Positions 56,150-64,000 of a DNA stretch of 64,000 nucleotides are shown here, piece after piece; the stretch's first letter is position 1; the number at the start of each line of letters is the position of its first letter. This DNA comes from Adhaeribacter aerolatus (GTDB lineage: Bacteria > Bacteroidota > Bacteroidia > Cytophagales > Hymenobacteraceae): NCBI RefSeq assembly GCF_007991635.1, contig NZ_BJYS01000004.1, positions 159,404-223,403 of the forward strand, given 5' to 3'. Below the pieces are notes generated by a model. That model was not told where the DNA came from. It did not search any database and saw nothing but the letters and a program-made list of their open reading frames with translations. The position numbers and the translations under genes are program-made.

Positions 56150-57616
56150 ATGTCGCCTACTTTAATTATTAGCTTAATTGCCGGCTACTTCTGTTTGCTG
56201 GTGCTTATATCTTTATTAACCAGCAGCAAAAACGATAACACTGAAAGCTTTTTCCTGGCTAACCGCAAATCGCCGTGGTTTGTGGTGGCTTTCGGCATGA
56301 TCGGCACTTCTCTCTCCGGGGTTACTTTTATTTCTATTCCGGGCATGGTGGCCAAAGCCCAGTTCTCGTATCTGCAACTGGTTTTCGGGTATTTATTGGG
56401 CTACCTGGTTATTGCTACTATTTTAATGCCGCTTTATTACCGGCTCAACCTGGTTTCGATTTATACTTACCTGGAGCAACGGTTTGGCTTCTGGTCGTAT
56501 AAAACCGGGGCCTTTTACTTTTTGCTGGCCCGTACCATTGGGGCCGCCCTGCGCCTGTACGTGGTAGCGGGTGTACTACAGTTGGCGGTTTTCGATGCGC
56601 TGGGTGTCCCTTTCTGGTTATCGGTATTTATTACCATTGTTTTAATTTGGGTGTATACCTTCCGGGGCGGCATGAAAACCATTATCTGGACCGATACTTT
56701 TCAGACGCTGGCCATGCTGGTTTGCGTGGGCTGCAGTATTGTGCTCATTTCACAGGAATTAAACCTTTCGTTCCAGGGCCTGGTAGATACCATCGACCAG
56801 AGCGCTTATTCGCAGGTTTTTTTCTGGGATTTTAAAGACTCCCGCTATTTTGTAAAGCAGTTTTTCTCGGGCGCTTTTATTGCCATTGTTATGACCGGCC
56901 TGGACCAGGACATGATGCAGAAAAACCTGAGTTGCAAAAGCCTGGGCGACGCCCAGAAAAATATGTTCTGGTTTAGCATTATCCTGGTTTTCGTAAATAT
57001 TCTGTTTTTGTCGCTGGGTGCGTTGCTTTACATTTATGCCAATGCCAAAGGCATTGCGCTGCCCGAAAAAGGCGACGATGTGTTTCCGTTTCTGGCGCTT
57101 AATTACTTCTCGGCCTTTTTGGGCATTGTGTTTATTCTGGGCATTGTGGCGATTACCTACGCTAGCGCCGACTCCGCGCTTACGGCCCTTACAACTTCTT
57201 TTTGCGTCGATTTCCTGGATTTTGACAAACGCACCGAACAGGAACGCACCCGCTACCGCTACATCGTGCACATTGGCTTTTCTTTGCTGCTCATGCTGGT
57301 CATTATCGTTTTCCGGATTATTAACGACGAAAGCGTGGTAACGGCGGTATTTAAAATTGCGGGTTATACCTACGGGCCATTGCTGGGGCTTTATACCTTT
57401 GGTGTTTTCTTTAAACGCCAGGTGCGCGATAACTTAGTACCTTTTGTTTGTGTGCTGTCGCCGCTGGTTACGTATATGTTTAACCTTAACTCCAAAGACT
57501 GGTTCTGGGGCTATGAATTTGGCTTCGAAGTTTTAATTCTGAACGGATTCCTGACCTTATTGGGACTGTTTGCCATTTCGGTGAGTAAAAAAAGAAGCCC
57601 AGTACCTGCCGTTTAG
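56150..57616 (+). CDS. Sodium:solute symporter (SSS family)
   Basis: 488 aa, about 13 transmembrane helices. Family motifs: FFLANRKSPWFVVAFGMIGT, LSGVTFISIPGMV, YRLNLVSIYTYLEQRFG, TFRGGMKTIIWTDTFQ, TGLDQDMMQKNLSC, and ITYASADSALTALTTSFCVD for the sodium site. Imports a sugar, amino or organic acid with Na+; substrate not deducible. Confidence 0.93.
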   Translation: MSPTLIISLIAGYFCLLVLISLLTSSKNDNTESFFLANRKSPWFVVAFGMIGTSLSGVTFISIPGMVAKAQFSYLQLVFGYLLGYLVIATILMPLYYRLNLVSIYTYLEQRFGFWSYKTGAFYFLLARTIGAALRLYVVAGVLQLAVFDALGVPFWLSVFITIVLIWVYTFRGGMKTIIWTDTFQTLAMLVCVGCSIVLISQELNLSFQGLVDTIDQSAYSQVFFWDFKDSRYFVKQFFSGAFIAIVMTGLDQDMMQKNLSCKSLGDAQKNMFWFSIILVFVNILFLSLGALLYIYANAKGIALPEKGDDVFPFLALNYFSAFLGIVFILGIVAITYASADSALTALTTSFCVDFLDFDKRTEQERTRYRYIVHIGFSLLLMLVIIVFRIINDESVVTAVFKIAGYTYGPLLGLYTFGVFFKRQVRDNLVPFVCVLSPLVTYMFNLNSKDWFWGYEFGFEVLILNGFLTLLGLFAISVSKKRSPVPAV

Positions 57617-58228
57617 TTTTAAACAGAACTTACAGCTAATAGAATTATGGAGGCGCTGGTTGCCGTTTCCGCCTATTTTCACCTTAGTCGTCAGGCCAAG
57701 CAACACGAGGCAATTATTCCGAACTTGCCGAGCGAAACAAGACATAAAACAGCGCAGGTAAAAGTATTTCTTCCTGCGCTGTTGTATGCCTGAGGAGTAA
57801 GAATTAGCTATTTGAACAAGCTCAACAATACTTAATACCGGGCTTTTACCAGAGCGTATGGCAGAAATTTTTGCATTGGCGGTTATTTCACCACCATTGG
57901 CACCAGCGAGGCAGCCGGCGTGCTACCAGTTTTACCGGTATCACCCTAAATATACAATCGGCCTTGGTAAGAGTGCAGTGCAGAAGAAATAATATTAAAA
58001 GGTGATTTACCGGAGTGGGTATTAAACCCTCTGGCCTTAACCGGCGTTTTGAGCTTTAAAATATTACCTTATAAAAATAGCGGCAGCTAAACTTATCCGG
58101 AGCAGGGTTTGTTTAAATTTGGCTACCCGAAAAGATTCATCCGTTAAATATACAGGATTACTTAACTTTGCCCGTAGCAGAAGCCCGGTTACCGGGTTTT
58201 TTCATCCAGACTTAGAAAATATTCGTTA
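57617..58228. other. 612-bp gap with one hairpin
   Basis: An 11-bp stem (AACAGCGCAGG 57748-57758 with CCTGCGCTGTT 57773-57783, 14-nt loop) probably ends the symporter transcript. A 48-codon ORF from an ATG near 57646 crosses the hairpin and has no known match, so I do not call it. The ABC exporter -7 box is at 58163-58170 (TAACTTTG). Confidence 0.5.
58163..58170 (+). promoter_or_regulatory. -7 box for the second ABC exporter
   Basis: TAACTTTG matches TAnnTTTG, 58 bp before the start codon at 58229. Confidence 0.45.
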
Positions 58229-60052
58229 ATGGCAAGACGCGGATCCGGATTTAGTACCGAAAACACCCCCGGAACAGACACAAAAAAACGCATCAGCAAA
58301 GAAAGCTTTAAACAAGGAAGCCGCATTTTTAGCTACGTAAAACCTTACCGGTTTAAATTTTTTATCGGCTTAATTTTCCTGGCCCTTTCCAGCAGCACCT
58401 TTATGGTTTTCCCGGCCTTGACCGGCCAACTCGTCGATAGCGCCACCGGCCAGGCGTCCCGGTTATTAAAAGATATCAACCTAATTGCCTTGGGTTTATT
58501 TGGGGTAATATTACTGCAAGGTATCTTTTCGTTTTTCCGGATATACTTTTTTGCGCAGGTCAGCGAAAATGCCGTGGCCGATATCCGGCGCTCGTTGTAT
58601 GCCAAGTTTGTGGTGCTGCCCATTCCCTTTTTCGAGCAGCGACGGGTAGGCGAAATAACCAGCCGCATTACTTCGGATGTGGCGCAACTACAAGATACCC
58701 TTTCCATTACCCTGGCCGAGCTTTTCCGGCAATTGGTCACCTTAATTGTAGGCGTTATTATTATCATGGTTACCTCGGTTAAGCTATCGCTGTTTATGCT
58801 GGCTACTTTTCCGGTACTGGTATTAATGGCCTTTGTCTTTGGCAAAAGAATAAAAAGACTTTCGAAAGCTACCCAGGAAGAAATTGCTAAAACCAACGTT
58901 ATAGTAGAAGAAACGCTGCAAGCCATTAACGTGGTAAAAGCCTTTACAAACGAGCTTTTTGAGATTGGCCGGTATAACCGCTCGCTCTCTAATGCCGTGC
59001 GCAATGCCTTGCGGGCCTCTTACTTCCGCGGCGCTTTTGTTTCGTTTATTATTGTGGGCTTGTTTGGCGGCATTATCCTGGTGCTATGGTATGGTGCCTC
59101 GCTCGTAGAAAGCGGCGAACTGACTATTGGCGAACTGGTACAGTTTATTATTTACACCACCTTTATTGGCGCTTCGGTGGGCGGTTTAGGCGATATGTAT
59201 GGCAAAGTACAGTCATCGTTGGGCGCGGCCGACCGCGTTTTCGAAATTTTGGATGAGCCGGTAGAACCTACCAACGTGCCCACTGCCCCCTCCGACCAGC
59301 ACTTTAAGATTGCGGGTAATATTTCTTACCAGAACGTGGCTTTCTCGTACCCTACCCGGCCCGATATTGCCGTTTTAAAAGATATTTCGTTTGGGATTAA
59401 AGCCGGTGAAAAAATTGCGCTGGTAGGACCCAGCGGGGCCGGTAAATCTACCATTGTGGCCTTGCTGATGAAGTTCTACGAGTTGAGTTCCGGCAAGATT
59501 CTGGTAGACGGCCGCGATATAAATACCTTAAACCTGACCCAACTGCGCCAGCATATTGGTATTGTGCCGCAGGAAGTATTGCTCTTTGGCGGTTCTATCC
59601 GCGAAAATATTGCCTATGGCCGCCCCAATGCCACCGACGAAGAAATCGTTACCGCCGCCCGCAAAGCCAATGCTTACGATTTTATTCAATCCTTTCCCGA
59701 AGGCTTAGATACCTTGGTAGGCGAACGTGGTATTAAATTATCGGGTGGCCAGCGCCAGCGCATTGCCATTGCCCGGGCCATTCTTAAAAATCCGGCTATT
59801 CTCATCCTCGACGAAGCCACCAGCTCTCTAGATTCGGAATCGGAAAAACTGGTACAAGCGGCCATGGACGAGCTCATGAAAAACCGCACCAGCATTATTA
59901 TCGCGCACCGTTTATCTACCATCCGGAAAGCCGATAAAATATTGGTACTCGAAAACGGCCGCATTGTAGAACAAGGCACCCACGAAGACTTATCGGTTAA
60001 CGAAAATGGCTTGTATGCCAACCTACTGCGGCTGCAGTTTGAGCTGAGCTAA
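58229..60052 (+). CDS. ABC exporter (MsbA/multidrug type)
   Basis: 607 aa half-transporter. A six-helix membrane domain (about 40-340; IPFFEQRRVGEITSRITSDV, IVEETLQAINVVKAFTNE) then an ATPase: P-loop GPSGAGKST (400-408), Q-loop IVPQEVLLF, signature LSGGQRQR (504-511), Walker B ILILDEATSSLD and H-loop IIAHRLST. Likely exports lipids or drugs. Typical Bacteroidetes single-gene unit. Confidence 0.93.
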   Translation: MARRGSGFSTENTPGTDTKKRISKESFKQGSRIFSYVKPYRFKFFIGLIFLALSSSTFMVFPALTGQLVDSATGQASRLLKDINLIALGLFGVILLQGIFSFFRIYFFAQVSENAVADIRRSLYAKFVVLPIPFFEQRRVGEITSRITSDVAQLQDTLSITLAELFRQLVTLIVGVIIIMVTSVKLSLFMLATFPVLVLMAFVFGKRIKRLSKATQEEIAKTNVIVEETLQAINVVKAFTNELFEIGRYNRSLSNAVRNALRASYFRGAFVSFIIVGLFGGIILVLWYGASLVESGELTIGELVQFIIYTTFIGASVGGLGDMYGKVQSSLGAADRVFEILDEPVEPTNVPTAPSDQHFKIAGNISYQNVAFSYPTRPDIAVLKDISFGIKAGEKIALVGPSGAGKSTIVALLMKFYELSSGKILVDGRDINTLNLTQLRQHIGIVPQEVLLFGGSIRENIAYGRPNATDEEIVTAARKANAYDFIQSFPEGLDTLVGERGIKLSGGQRQRIAIARAILKNPAILILDEATSSLDSESEKLVQAAMDELMKNRTSIIIAHRLSTIRKADKILVLENGRIVEQGTHEDLSVNENGLYANLLRLQFELS

Positions 60053-60184
60053 GCACTTTTTCTTTATCTGTAATATTGCCTGCTAGGTAAAACAGAAGTT
60101 TTTCCCAAAACAAAAGCTTCATTTTACGTATCAGGCAATATTTGTTTTTGTTCTATCTTTACCGATTCTCTTACTGTCTGTCCC

Positions 60185-60694
60185 ATGCGAATTCCGGCTT
60201 CTGCGCTTTTATGCACCCTGTTATTGATTCCCTTTTTTACCAAGGCCCAGGAGCCCCGCATGCGTTACCGCGCCAATAAAGCCGTTTTTCTGGAGGTGGG
60301 AGGCAGCGGCGGTATTACCGCCAACTTCGATTACCTGACCATGGAAACGGGTAATATTAAAACCAGTGTCCGGCTGGGAGCAGGCGCCTATCCGTACAAA
60401 ATAAACGGGGTAGGTAAAATAATGCCGGTGGTGCCGTTTGAACTTTTAGGGTTTATTGGTGAGAAGGCCGGCAACCTGGAACTGGGGGTGGGTTATACCC
60501 ACCGGTTTACAAATGAACCAACCCAACCCGATTACCACCTGACCGGCCGGTTTGGTTTCCGTTACCAGCGGCCGCGGGGCGGCTTGCTTTTCCGGTTGGG
60601 GTATATTCCGTTGCTTTATAAAGATCCCGAAAGTGTCCGGCGCAGTTACGTTCTTTCGCCGGCTTTTGCCCTTAGCCTGGGTGCTAGTTTTTAA
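60185..60694 (+). CDS. Small secreted beta-rich (possible outer-membrane) protein
   Basis: 169 aa. Signal peptide (about 1-21, FFTKAQE), then alternating aromatic/polar strands (FLEVGGSGGITANFDYL, GVGYTHRF, GRFGFRYQRP, LLFRLGYIPLLY, FALSLGASF) that end in Phe, as for small outer-membrane barrels. No family recognised. Confidence 0.7.
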   Translation: MRIPASALLCTLLLIPFFTKAQEPRMRYRANKAVFLEVGGSGGITANFDYLTMETGNIKTSVRLGAGAYPYKINGVGKIMPVVPFELLGFIGEKAGNLELGVGYTHRFTNEPTQPDYHLTGRFGFRYQRPRGGLLFRLGYIPLLYKDPESVRRSYVLSPAFALSLGASF

Positions 60695-60786
60695 TTTTAA
60701 ACTGTTGGCTGAAGGTAGTTCTTTTACCCGCTTTTTTGTAATATTACAGCTAGTTTAGATTATAATAAAAGAACAAAAAGCGTATT

Positions 60787-61650
60787 ATGAGAAGAAGAGG
60801 AACCCTATTTACCCTTTTAATGGCCCTGGCCATATTTTGTAGCCAGCAGGTAATGGCCCAGTTGGCTATACCGGCCGCCAGCCCCCAGGCAACTTTAACC
60901 CAGCGTGTTGGCTTAACCGACATTACCGTTAAATATTCCCGTCCCAGCTTAAAAGGCCGCAAAATGTTCGGCGAAACCCTGCCTTACGGCCAGCCTTGGC
61001 GGGCTGGCGCCAATAATTCTACCGTAATTGAATTTAAAGACGCGGTTACCCTGCAGGGCACCCCGGTACCCGCCGGCGAATACGCCATTTATACCATTCC
61101 GGGCGAAAGCGAATGGACCGTTATTTTTAACAAGAATACCAAACTGGGTGGCAATACCAAAGATTATAAAAAAGAAGAAGATGTAGCCCGGTTTAAAGTA
61201 AAACCTCTGAAAACACCAACTAAAACCGAAACCTTTACCATTAATTTTGCCGATTTAACACCGGCTACGGCCAACCTGGAATTACTTTGGGAGAATACCT
61301 CGGTTAAAGTAAAAATTACCACCGAAGTAGACAGCAAGGTAATGACCCAGATTCAGGAGCAGGTAATTAACGGCAAAGACGTAAAACCAGATTTATACGC
61401 GGCCGCTGCCGTTTATTACTTCGACACGAACAAAGATCCGAAACTGGCCCTGGAATGGATTAAAAAAGCGAACGAAAAGGATCCTAAATTCTGGAACATG
61501 CACACGCAGGCCAAAATACAGGCTAAAAACAAAGATTACAAAGGCGCCATTACTACCGCCGAAAAATCTATTGCCCTGGCCAAAGAAGCTAAAAACGACG
61601 ACTATGTGCGGATGAACGAGAAAGCCATTGCCGAATGGAAAAAAATGTAA
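60787..61650 (+). CDS. DUF2911 domain protein with TPR-like tail
   Basis: 287 aa. Signal peptide (about 1-25, QQVMAQL). DUF2911 at about 35-180 (QRVGLTDITVKYSRPSLKGR, LPYGQPWRAGANNSTVIEF, TPVPAGEYAIYTIPGESEW). Helical tail with TPR-like pairs (about 205-285). Function unknown; secreted. Confidence 0.88.
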   Translation: MRRRGTLFTLLMALAIFCSQQVMAQLAIPAASPQATLTQRVGLTDITVKYSRPSLKGRKMFGETLPYGQPWRAGANNSTVIEFKDAVTLQGTPVPAGEYAIYTIPGESEWTVIFNKNTKLGGNTKDYKKEEDVARFKVKPLKTPTKTETFTINFADLTPATANLELLWENTSVKVKITTEVDSKVMTQIQEQVINGKDVKPDLYAAAAVYYFDTNKDPKLALEWIKKANEKDPKFWNMHTQAKIQAKNKDYKGAITTAEKSIALAKEAKNDDYVRMNEKAIAEWKKM

Positions 61651-61673
61651 GCTGATTTATAAGCCGACAACCA

Positions 61674-61704
61674 TAAAAAAAGCCACCTTAACGGTGGCTT
61701 TTTG
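61674..61704 (+). terminator. Terminator after the DUF2911 gene
   Basis: Stem AAAAAAGCCACC with GGTGGCTTTTT around TTAAC, followed by GTTTT. It may also serve the convergent GDSL gene. Confidence 0.82.
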
Positions 61705-61734
61705 TTTTAGCAGCTGGGATTTATCCATCTTCCG

Positions 61735-62514
61735 TTAATTATGGTTCTTTCCCAATCCTTCTATAATTGGTTTCTCAAAGTCAACCCATTTCTCGTACCC
61801 TTTATCATTCAAATGAACGCCATCATTGGTCAATTCCTTTATCAATTCACCGTTTGAATCTATAAATTGAGCATACAAATCAATTACCTCATAAAAACCT
61901 TTTCCCTCATTTCTTCTAATCATTTCATTTACCAAAAGAATATCTTCTTTCAGATATTCCCTTCGAGTAGGTAAAAGCGTACGCACATAAATCTTCGTAA
62001 CTGGCGATTTACGATGAATTATTTTTGCAATCTTCAATATGTTTTTGCCTATAAATTCGGGTGATGGAACAACTTTATCATACTTTAGAGCAGGATTATC
62101 TTCTTCATGGTGAAGGCTAAAAAGATCATTAATTCCAATTAAGATTAATACAGCTTTTGGTTTAAAATAAGTTATTTCATTTAAACGTTTTAATACACCA
62201 TCAGTAACATCACCGGCAATTCCCCGGTTGCGAATAGGCGCTCTACCGAACTTCCCGCTCCAATCGTGCCCTCCTTCTGTAATACTATTCCCAATAAATA
62301 CAATTTCTCCATACTCCAGAGGTTCATTTTTAAACTCTAGAATGCGTTTTGGGTAATATTTTTGGGTCCAGTTGTTGTGATAACGAGATACAACCTTTTT
62401 TGCTGGAAATAATTTTGCTAGTTCTTTAGTTGACAGTTGATTTGATTGTCCAAAAATGTTGATACTTAAGACAATTAAAAATAAGGCTAAAATTATTTTT
62501 CTCATAGGTCTCAA
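61735..62514 (-). CDS. SGNH/GDSL-family hydrolase
   Basis: 259 aa, secreted (signal about 1-22, SINIFGQ). Block I is GNSITEGG (Ser nucleophile), block II RGIAGDVTDG, block III LIGINDLF and block V DGVHLNDKGYEKW (Asp and His). Acts as an esterase on sugars or lipids; substrate unknown. The coding sequence is AT-richer than the DUF2911 gene before it, which fits a region of different origin. Confidence 0.88.
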   Translation of the reverse strand: MRPMRKIILALFLIVLSINIFGQSNQLSTKELAKLFPAKKVVSRYHNNWTQKYYPKRILEFKNEPLEYGEIVFIGNSITEGGHDWSGKFGRAPIRNRGIAGDVTDGVLKRLNEITYFKPKAVLILIGINDLFSLHHEEDNPALKYDKVVPSPEFIGKNILKIAKIIHRKSPVTKIYVRTLLPTRREYLKEDILLVNEMIRRNEGKGFYEVIDLYAQFIDSNGELIKELTNDGVHLNDKGYEKWVDFEKPIIEGLGKNHN

Positions 62515-62762
62515 TTTATTCTGTTTTTAACAGAACATAAATCGATTATAGTGATAATTGCACTCTATATTTAAAATAGAGTTATTAATATATACTTTCA
62601 GCAGCCTTGCATAAAACGCTCATTGCAAAAAAACATTCTAGTGGTTTTTAGGTGTGGTTATGTGTATGTATTTTATCGCCTTCTTATTCATAGCGGGCTC
62701 CAATCCACAATATTAGTTATTAAACCTTTTTTCCAGCAATCTATAGTTGTACTTGCAGTCAA
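62515..62762. other. AT-rich spacer before the broken HEPN-type gene
   Basis: 248 bp, no gene or clear signal seen. Confidence 0.5.
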
Positions 62763-64000
62763 TTAGTGAATAGTTTTACTATCCTTTTCGACATTATTTA
62801 ATACATCCAATGCTTTTTGTTCAAATGATTTTAAAAGGGTAGTTGCTGTCCACATTTTAACTGAATCGCATTCATGGTTCATTAGACCATAAAATTCCTT
62901 GCCTACATTATTATATCGAAATCCATCTTTCTCAGATATTCATCAAGTGTCATTTTGCCTTTAGCCTTATTCACAGCAACTTCGATGGATATAGTCGCTG
63001 ATGCAAGTGTATTTCTATAGTTGTCAACGATACTAACTTTAGCTTTCTTAAAATTGTCCTTCACAAACTTGTCATCGTAAATTGCGCATGAAAGTTGGTC
63101 TAGGCATTGCGATGCATGTATTAAAGAAGATTTAACGTCATGCCCTACCTTTCCTTTAACATTAAGGCAAAAAATCTCGTCCTGTTCTTCATTTGATACG
63201 AATTCAAAACCTACAATTTGCATGTTATGGATGATGTGCAAGAGCGAAGACTCAAATCGAATATTCATATTTTCCGTCCCGCCTAATTCGACAACTATTT
63301 CTTCAATATAGTTTAGGTCAGTCAATACTTGTCCAAATCGAATTACGCGATATACATCTTGTGTCCAATGAACGATTTTGTAGAAATCGTCATAAGTCAG
63401 TGTAAGTGTCTGAATGGTGTTTCTTCCATACTCAACCACGATGTCGTCCTTGTTAATAGTGAAGGATTTGTGTGCTGCAATGTTTCTCCACTGATTTGTC
63501 GAAATTGAAAAAAAAGGATCTTCGAGAAACAGAATTGTTTCACTTTTTACCTGATTAGGAAAATCCCGAATTACTTTTCCAAAGTCTGCTCCTGAATTGT
63601 CAGGAATATTCCCATGCAACTTATAGTTAACAAGTTTGTCTAATAATTTTAATCGAGGTTTAAATGCACCCTCCAAGGTTTCGTCTATAACCTTGAAATA
63701 GTAACTTATTTTGTCCCTTTCTGAAAACTCTTTTTCGTCTGGCTGTGTCAATACATTTGTCATCCACTTCATGTCTGTATTTGAAATGTCGTTAAATGAG
63801 TCAGCCAAAACTTTAATGATTCGTTGCTTGTCGGAACCGATGCAATCTTTATAAAGGTCAAACGTCCACTCGAAAAGCTTAAAATACTCGGGTTTAGTGC
63901 AGAATCCGTATGTAATTGATAATCTCAGTTCTCAAAATCTCTTTGTTCTTTTCAAGAATAGATTCATCTGAGAAGTACATTCCTAGTGCTTCACCAAACT
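62763..64000 (-). pseudogene. Frameshifted gene with HEPN-like RNase motif, continues past the window
   Basis: Three frames must be joined. Frame A (64000-63897) reads FGEALGMYFSDESILEKNK to a TAA at 63894. Frame B (63931-62903) reads YGFCTKPEYFKLFEWTFDL and onward to a TAG at 62903. Frame C (62939-62763) reads DGFRYNNVGKEFYGLMNH to a TAA at 62763. One extra base near 63910-63925 and one missing A in the GAAAG run near 62930 would restore a continuous protein of more than 400 residues. RNIAAH (63470-63487) matches the Rx4H HEPN motif of RNases in toxin and phage-defence systems. A TTG at 63808 is only an internal codon. Composition is AT-rich. Confidence 0.65.

Noticed and set aside
56759..57271. 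170-aa minus-strand open frame in the symporter gene
   Set aside because: Antisense shadow of a membrane protein with clear SSS motifs.
57646..57792. 48-codon ORF after the symporter gene
   Set aside because: Crosses a terminator-like hairpin and matches no family.
58345..59004. 219-aa minus-strand open frame inside the second ABC exporter gene
   Set aside because: Mirror of a strong coding gene on the plus strand; no domain and low-complexity Ser/Thr/Lys text.

Overview
The window looks like chromosome from a Bacteroidota organism of the order Cytophagales, probably near Adhaeribacter/Hymenobacteraceae. The reasons are SusC/SusD pairs, a hybrid two-component regulator with an AraC output, lipoprotein signals of the form SSC or TSC, many TAnnTTTG -7 boxes, moderate GC and phenylacetate (paa) genes. 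The genus is inference; no rRNA gene is present.

Positions 1-24031 form a xylan utilisation locus. Reading leftward from 18810 is the six-gene order described as the Xus core of xylan-degrading Bacteroidetes: xusA (SusC), xusB (SusD), xusC (SusC), xusD (SusD), xusE (surface lipoprotein) and xyn10C (GH10 with an inserted carbohydrate-binding module). Further left on the same strand are a CE1-like esterase, a lipoprotein GH10 xylanase, a GC-richer alpha/beta-hydrolase, a GH97 glycosidase and the start of a SASA/CE6-type acetylesterase cut by the window edge. A 1.0-kb spacer separates xusA from a divergent 1395-aa hybrid sensor/regulator. Surface lipoproteins bind and cut xylan, the SusCD pairs import oligosaccharides, esterases remove side groups, and the regulator senses products. 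The Xyn10C protein appears to lack its catalytic nucleophile.

Positions 24044-34531 hold cysK and cysE, a decayed IS5-type transposase fragment, a GntP-family permease, an ABC exporter, a HEAT-repeat/cyclophilin lipoprotein, an MscS channel and an M23 peptidase. Positions 34547-41670 hold the phenylacetyl-CoA epoxidase genes: paaE on the plus strand, then an M3 oligopeptidase, then paaABCD on the minus strand with a TetR regulator. PaaB is an internal duplication.

Positions 42055-61650 are mostly housekeeping and small accessory genes: thiL, a DUF1206 membrane protein, rlmD, an SDR, a TPR protein, tRNA-Lys(UUU), a small GNAT-like protein, radC, a metallophosphoesterase, two small lipoproteins (one a Thr/Gly repeat protein), uvsE, a possible integron-type cassette, a sodium:solute symporter, an ABC exporter and a DUF2911 protein. 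The last stretch (61735-64000) is AT-rich. It carries a GDSL/SGNH hydrolase and a frameshift-broken gene with a HEPN-like RNase motif, which looks like a decayed defence gene.

The most interesting points are the nucleophile-less Xyn10C, the chimeric esterase beside a duplicated xylanase tail, the two-domain PaaB, the ORF plus attC-like hairpin at 55285-55713, the broken HEPN-type gene at the right end, and long inverted repeats spanning two convergent gene ends.
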